Positions 13,108-16,466 of a DNA stretch of 16,466 bases are shown here, one piece after another; positions within the stretch are counted from its first letter, which is position 1, and every line of letters begins with the position of its first letter. The position numbers were made by a program, and so were the translations under genes. The notes under the pieces are model-generated. The model was not told the DNA's origin. It was given only the letters and a program-made list of their open reading frames with translations, and did not search any database. Origin of the DNA: Treponema sp. UBA3819. GTDB taxonomy: Bacteria; Spirochaetota; Spirochaetia; Treponematales; Treponemataceae. The stretch lies in contig DFDV01000129.1 of assembly GCA_002369025.1 (NCBI GenBank), forward strand, positions 1-16,466, in the 5' to 3' direction.

Positions 13108-13875
13108 TCAGGCACCGAAAATTTCAATCCGGTGCTGCCGGCCAAGTGCATGAACTGCTTCCTGCAGGGAAAGTTCCGGGCGCGTTTTGCGGAAGGACTT
13201 TAAATCAATCAGAAAGCGGTTCATTGAAAAATGCTGGAAAACATACACGCGCTGCCATACCTGATCGGTATAGGAGGCGCGGAGTACATCCCGGTAGTGG
13301 AGGAAGAGACCTTTTCCTTTTAGTTCTGCATAGCCGACCAGCCACAACTCCGGCGCAGGATTTTCGCTATCGGCGGTGGCACAAAGGGCGGCGTGGAGAC
13401 GGGCCGTCTCTTCTGCCATCCAGGCCTGACTGTCTTGAATGAGTTTTTGTATCTGCACGCCGCCCGCTTTGGCGACAGCTTTGAGGTGGGCTGTTTTTGC
13501 CGTGTGTACCGGCGTTTTGTTTAAAATCAGCACATTTTTCCGGAAGTCAGTCTGAAATTCCGGGTTGCGGGCAAAAAATCCCGCCGCAATTTTTCCGCTC
13601 TGCCCGACAAGGTAGCGGTTGTTTTTTGCCAGCTGCTCGTCTTTTCCGGGGTTATCGCCGATGACAAAATAGCGGATGGTATCGGCAGATGTTATGTCAT
13701 CAAAGGCTCGGTTGTATACAAGGGCAGTTTCCAGCGGATAGTCAGGCGTATCTTTTTCTGCGGCGGCTTTCTGCAGGGGCTTGAGGCTGTCAGAAAAACG
13801 CTCATCCCATTCCCTGCATTTTGCCTTAAATCTGTCCCTGAAGTCTGTAAAAGCTTTCCACTGCGCGGGGGTCAT
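13108..13875 (-). CDS. Uracil-DNA glycosylase superfamily protein (divergent)
   Basis: A 255-residue cytoplasmic protein. The pattern fits the uracil-DNA glycosylase fold: a strand followed by GDNPG (73-77, counterpart of the GxxPG water-activating loop), then VLILNKTPVHT with Asn119, then FQHFSMN (214-219, counterpart of the C-terminal HPSxxN loop). These are the three active-site landmarks of the superfamily, but the surrounding sequence is divergent and I cannot place it in a numbered family, so substrate and activity are uncertain. It starts with ATG at 13875, overlapping the stop of the upstream GNAT gene by 4 nt (ATGA), and has a strong Shine-Dalgarno (AGGAGGGG) inside that gene, which indicates translational coupling. 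Confidence 0.7.
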   Translation of the reverse strand: MTPAQWKAFTDFRDRFKAKCREWDERFSDSLKPLQKAAAEKDTPDYPLETALVYNRAFDDITSADTIRYFVIGDNPGKDEQLAKNNRYLVGQSGKIAAGFFARNPEFQTDFRKNVLILNKTPVHTAKTAHLKAVAKAGGVQIQKLIQDSQAWMAEETARLHAALCATADSENPAPELWLVGYAELKGKGLFLHYRDVLRASYTDQVWQRVYVFQHFSMNRFLIDLKSFRKTRPELSLQEAVHALGRQHRIEIFGA

Positions 13876-14498
13876 TTTGCCCCTCCTATTACAACACTGC
13901 CGTTTTGATTGTGGTGAAGGATGCCCTCTGTCCTGAAGGTGTCTGCGGGGCAGGTCATTACAATTCCGGCTGTTTTTTCACGCCTGTGTAGTGAAGGGAA
14001 AAAGCCTTCTATCCGCCTTACTTGGCTAAAGCCCAGACTTTCGTAAATGTGACGGGCACTCTGCCATTCTTCGTTCACCAGAAGAACGACACTTTTAATC
14101 TGACTGAATGCACCGCAGATTGCCGCAAGGGAAGAGGCAAAAAACTGGCGGGCATAGCCTTTTCCCTGGTAGTCAGGAAGCAGGGCAAAAGAACTTGCAT
14201 ACAAAATCGTACCGTCACGATGATGTGATTTAAATGGTTTGTGATTGAGGGTAAAAGCCTTGTCATCAGCGGGAAGGGAAAGCCAGAGCTCTGAGCAGAA
14301 ATAGCCTGCGTTTACAGCATGGCCTGCCCTGCTGACTGTTTCCACACTGGAGTCAGAAAGGACAAAAAAGCCCTGGGGAAATAACTGCAGGCGTTCATCA
14401 AAAATTTTCTGTTTTTCCTGAATGGCTGGAATAAAAGCGGCTCTTTCTATTTGCATTATTGACGGAAGGTCAAATGGCTGTGCGGGACAAAGAATCAT
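13872..14498 (-). CDS. GNAT-family N-acetyltransferase
   Basis: A 208-residue protein with the GNAT fold. Motif A is seen as FALLPDYQGKGYARQFF (acetyl-CoA pyrophosphate loop QGKGYA at about 111-116), and motif B as NEEWQSARHIYESLGF (about 142-157). The N-terminal part (IMQIERAAFIPAIQEKQKIF) resembles GNATs related to arylalkylamine/polyamine-type acetyltransferases; the substrate is unknown. An open frame extends upstream to 14594, but ATG 14498 is chosen because the extension crosses both divergent promoters and the start of the plus-strand PilZ gene, and because a -35/-10 pair ends 6 nt before this ATG. It is first in a two-gene operon with the uracil-DNA glycosylase-like gene. Confidence 0.85.
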   Translation of the reverse strand: MILCPAQPFDLPSIMQIERAAFIPAIQEKQKIFDERLQLFPQGFFVLSDSSVETVSRAGHAVNAGYFCSELWLSLPADDKAFTLNHKPFKSHHRDGTILYASSFALLPDYQGKGYARQFFASSLAAICGAFSQIKSVVLLVNEEWQSARHIYESLGFSQVRRIEGFFPSLHRREKTAGIVMTCPADTFRTEGILHHNQNGSVVIGGAK

Positions 14499-14504
14499 AC
14501 CAAA

Positions 14505-14533
14505 AAAATACCAAAAAATTTGGCGATACTCAA
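14505..14533 (-). promoter_or_regulatory. Promoter of the GNAT operon
   Basis: On the minus strand, TTGAGT (14528-14533) and TATTTT (14505-14510) with a 17-nt spacer; the ATG follows 6 nt after the -10, predicting a leaderless mRNA. It is back-to-back with the PilZ promoter, with only 10 bp between the two -35 boxes, so one regulator or polymerase could affect both. Confidence 0.5.
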
Positions 14534-14543
14534 GGAATAATAT

Positions 14544-14572
14544 TTGTCTAAATACGAAATATGGCTTATAAT
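14544..14572 (+). promoter_or_regulatory. Promoter of the PilZ operon
   Basis: TTGTCT (14544-14549) and a perfect TATAAT (14567-14572) with a 17-nt spacer. The ATG at 14582 is 9 nt past the -10, so the leader would be at most about 3 nt, and there is no Shine-Dalgarno. Confidence 0.6.
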
Positions 14573-14581
14573 TAAAAAAGA

Positions 14582-15481
14582 ATGGACGAAACAATTAATT
14601 TTGCATTGGAAGGACGGAAGACTTTTTTTATTGCTACGGAACCGTCACTTCTCCCTGAATCATATCTGGAAGATTATTTAACCCGCGGATATGAAACATA
14701 CATTATACCGGATGACCGCAATTGTCCTCTGGTAAAAAAGGTGCAGTCCATCATTTCTATTTTTGAAGATTCCATCCTCTTCTTTTATATTGATGCAGAA
14801 ATAGAAAACCTGAACTGGAAGACCTATATCAAACAGCTGCAGGAAATGTACGGCGAGCGCGTGCTCATCGGTGTACTCTATTCTAAACATCATAGTGACG
14901 AAGAGCGCCGCATTATAGAAAAATACTATCTCTTTGATGTTGGCATTCAGGGCGGTTGTATTTCACTTGAGTTTCAAAAGGCAAAGAATTTTGCGCTTAT
15001 TGACCGGGTTATGTATGCAAATCAGGCTTCCGGCCGGCGCAAGAATGTCCGCGCTATTTGTGACAACAACAGCAAGGTAACATTCCTCTATAACAATGTT
15101 GAATTTACTGCTAAACTTGCTGACATCAGTCTAACGCACTTTTCATGTACGATTCCCGGTGAATCCTACATTCCGTTATACGAAAAAATCAAAAATGTTT
15201 TTGTGGACATTAACGGACTGCATTTTAAAACAGATGCAATTCTTCTGCTCCAGCGTGTTTCAAACAACACAATGCTCTATGTGTTTATTTTTTCTAAACA
15301 CGATGGCGCACAGGGGCTGGAAGAAGACTTAAAGCGTCGCCTGTCGGAAAAAATCTATCAGATGGTCACCGACAAGGTAAAGATGATTTTGCAGTTGGTT
15401 TTTGATGAAGTGGGCAGGGGTGACCGTGACCCCAATGGACATACCACTTTCCACCCGGAAGATTTGGCACGGCTTTTGTAG
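14582..15481 (+). CDS. PilZ-domain protein, likely c-di-GMP receptor (first of tandem pair)
   Basis: A 299-residue cytoplasmic protein. The N-terminal half (about 1-145) looks like an alpha/beta receiver-type fold (ILFFYIDAEI, VLIGVLYSKH) with no obvious phosphorylation Asp set. The C-terminal half carries a PilZ-type c-di-GMP-binding signature: RKNVR (RxxxR, 153-157) and DISLTH (181-186), corresponding to [D/N]xSxxG with the final Gly replaced by His. The family role is to bind c-di-GMP and change motility or surface behaviour; the partner is unknown. It is closely similar along its length to the next gene, 9 nt downstream, suggesting tandem duplication. Start: ATG directly behind its promoter. 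Confidence 0.75.
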   Translation: MDETINFALEGRKTFFIATEPSLLPESYLEDYLTRGYETYIIPDDRNCPLVKKVQSIISIFEDSILFFYIDAEIENLNWKTYIKQLQEMYGERVLIGVLYSKHHSDEERRIIEKYYLFDVGIQGGCISLEFQKAKNFALIDRVMYANQASGRRKNVRAICDNNSKVTFLYNNVEFTAKLADISLTHFSCTIPGESYIPLYEKIKNVFVDINGLHFKTDAILLLQRVSNNTMLYVFIFSKHDGAQGLEEDLKRRLSEKIYQMVTDKVKMILQLVFDEVGRGDRDPNGHTTFHPEDLARLL

Positions 15482-15490
15482 AGGTTTACT

Positions 15491-16402
15491 TTGGACGAAT
15501 CGATTAAACACATTGTTGAAGGGCGTAAGACATTCTTCATTGTCCCTGATGTATCACTGTTTCCGGAAACGTATCTGGAAGACTACATGGCGCGCGGGTA
15601 TGAAACATATATCATAGGTGATGACCGCTATTGTCCGCTGGACACAAAGATTGATATCATCATCAAGACTTTTACCGACTCCATTCTTTTCTTCTATATA
15701 GATACAATGATAGACGGAATTGACTGGCATATTTATATCCGCGAACTGCAGCAACGCTATGGACAAAAAGTGCTGCTGGGCGTGCTTTATGCAAAGCGTT
15801 CTACCGAAGACCAGAAAAAGCGGCTGGAAAAATACTATCTCTTTGATGTTGGTATTCAGTGCGGCTGTATTCCGCTGGAATATCAGAAGGCAAAGAATTT
15901 TGCGCTCATCGACAAGGTAATGTATGCAAACCAGGCCTGTGGCCGCCGAAAAAATGTTCGTGCCATCTGCGACAACAACAGCAAGGTCAATTTTGAGACA
16001 AAAAAAGGTCTCTTTAAGGGCAATGTGCTGGATGTAAGCATGAGCCATTTTTCCTGTGTATTTGATAATCCGCCCAGCATTCCCCTGTATGAAAAAATCA
16101 GGCATATGATGGTGAATATCAACGGCCTGCATTTCTCTACGGATGCCATTCTGCTGATGAACCGTGAGATTAACGGCCAGAACATGTACATCTTTGTTTT
16201 TGCCAATTCTCTTGGTCAGCAGGGTCTTGAAGCCGATGTGCGCCCCAGATTGCTGCAGAAAATCTATCAGATGGTGAGTGAAAAAGCAAAAAGGCTCATG
16301 TGGACAAAATTTGACGAAGCACGCAAGCAGATAAACAATCCCGTTTACGGACGCGCTTTTGCCCCTGATGAAGACGGCGGCATCCAGAACCATTATTACT
16401 GA
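15491..16402 (+). CDS. PilZ-domain protein, likely c-di-GMP receptor (second of tandem pair)
   Basis: A 303-residue paralogue of the preceding gene. Shared blocks include EGRKTFFI, YLEDYxxRGYETYII, YYLFDVGIQ, QKAKNFALID, MYANQAxGRRKNVRAICDNN (RKNVR at 153-157) and IPLYEKI. The [D/N]xSxxG counterpart is DVSMSH (181-186), again with His in place of Gly. It starts with TTG at 15491: the frame aligns residue for residue with the first protein's start (MDE), and AGAGG lies 6 nt upstream, overlapping the first gene's stop. It is co-transcribed with the first gene. Divergence is greatest at the C-terminus and in the 45-60 and 165-175 regions, consistent with different partners. Confidence 0.75.
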   Translation: MDESIKHIVEGRKTFFIVPDVSLFPETYLEDYMARGYETYIIGDDRYCPLDTKIDIIIKTFTDSILFFYIDTMIDGIDWHIYIRELQQRYGQKVLLGVLYAKRSTEDQKKRLEKYYLFDVGIQCGCIPLEYQKAKNFALIDKVMYANQACGRRKNVRAICDNNSKVNFETKKGLFKGNVLDVSMSHFSCVFDNPPSIPLYEKIRHMMVNINGLHFSTDAILLMNREINGQNMYIFVFANSLGQQGLEADVRPRLLQKIYQMVSEKAKRLMWTKFDEARKQINNPVYGRAFAPDEDGGIQNHYY

Positions 16403-16466
16403 CATACTTACCAGGGCAAACGCATTATACATATCGTACTTGAATATCGGCTGGACAAATGAAATG
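16368..16466 (+). other. Right edge: unresolved open frame
   Basis: From an ATG at 16368, overlapping the end of the second PilZ gene, a plus-strand frame stays open to the window edge (33 codons, containing ILTRANALYISYLNIGWTNE). There is no clear Shine-Dalgarno. It could be the start of a third gene of the operon, or chance. Minus-strand frames with stops at 16408-16410 and 16425-16427 could equally be the end of a convergent gene. This cannot be decided from the window. Confidence 0.2.

Noticed and set aside
13111..13137. GCACCG...CGGTGC hairpin as a terminator between the convergent genes
   Set aside because: It lies within the last codons of the UDG-like gene and has no T tract on either strand.
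14499..14594. Longer N-terminus for the GNAT protein, up to 14594
   Set aside because: The extension crosses both divergent promoters and the start of the PilZ gene and has no GNAT-like sequence.
15554..16432. 292-codon open frame on the minus strand opposite the second PilZ gene
   Set aside because: It mirrors a well-supported PilZ gene whose paralogue next door fixes the coding strand. Its product has no coherent domain; it is a shadow of that gene's codon use.

Overview
The window reads as chromosomal DNA of a spirochete, most likely a Treponema of moderate GC content. This rests on the genes present: PilZ proteins with a receiver-like N-terminal half, an OmpA-family protein with a long unclassified N-terminal part, lipoproteins with relaxed lipoboxes, a BspA/InlB-type surface lipoprotein, and a c-di-GMP enzyme with a periplasmic binding-protein-like sensor. 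No phage, IS element, CRISPR array, tRNA or rRNA is visible.

Layout. 1-340 (-): N-terminal part of a B12-binding/radical SAM-type protein, cut by the window edge. 507-836 (+): small XRE regulator, divergent from it. 1017-3518 (+): membrane GGDEF-EAL protein, followed by a terminator. 3564-4048 (+): a compact type III (ToxIN/TenpIN-like) toxin-antitoxin locus, with a strong promoter, two tandem ~48-nt RNA repeats, an intrinsic terminator and a small TenpN-like toxin gene. 4105-6087 (+): htpG, ending at a perfect 17-bp bidirectional terminator shared with a convergent XRE gene (6145-6477, -). 6608-9373 (+): large surface lipoprotein, divergent from that XRE gene, across an intergenic region with three regularly spaced operator-like repeats. 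9519-9888 (+): a decayed BrnT/BrnA module, with brnT lacking its 5' half and brnA intact. 10064-13086 (+): OmpA-family protein, then a 5'-nucleotidase-family lipoprotein with its own promoter. 13108-14498 (-): a GNAT acetyltransferase and a uracil-DNA-glycosylase-superfamily protein in a two-gene operon. 14582-16402 (+): two tandem paralogous PilZ proteins, divergent from that operon.

The most notable item is the type III toxin-antitoxin locus. Each RNA repeat can fold as an H-type pseudoknot. The second helix changes between the two repeats by two compensatory base-pair changes (GAGC/GCTC in one, GATT/AATC in the other), which is sequence evidence for the fold. The toxin is short (101 aa) and looks as if it lacks a central segment relative to family members as I remember them.

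A second, window-wide pattern is that several first genes have their -10 hexamer exactly 6 nt before the start codon and no Shine-Dalgarno sequence, which predicts leaderless mRNAs. Genes inside operons or behind longer leaders carry ordinary Shine-Dalgarno sequences.

Two different toxin-antitoxin relics or systems, two XRE regulators and a compositionally mosaic surface protein suggest that 3.5-10 kb is a region of gene turnover between housekeeping genes. A c-di-GMP turnover enzyme and two likely c-di-GMP receptors lie at opposite ends of the window, but nothing shows that they are functionally linked.
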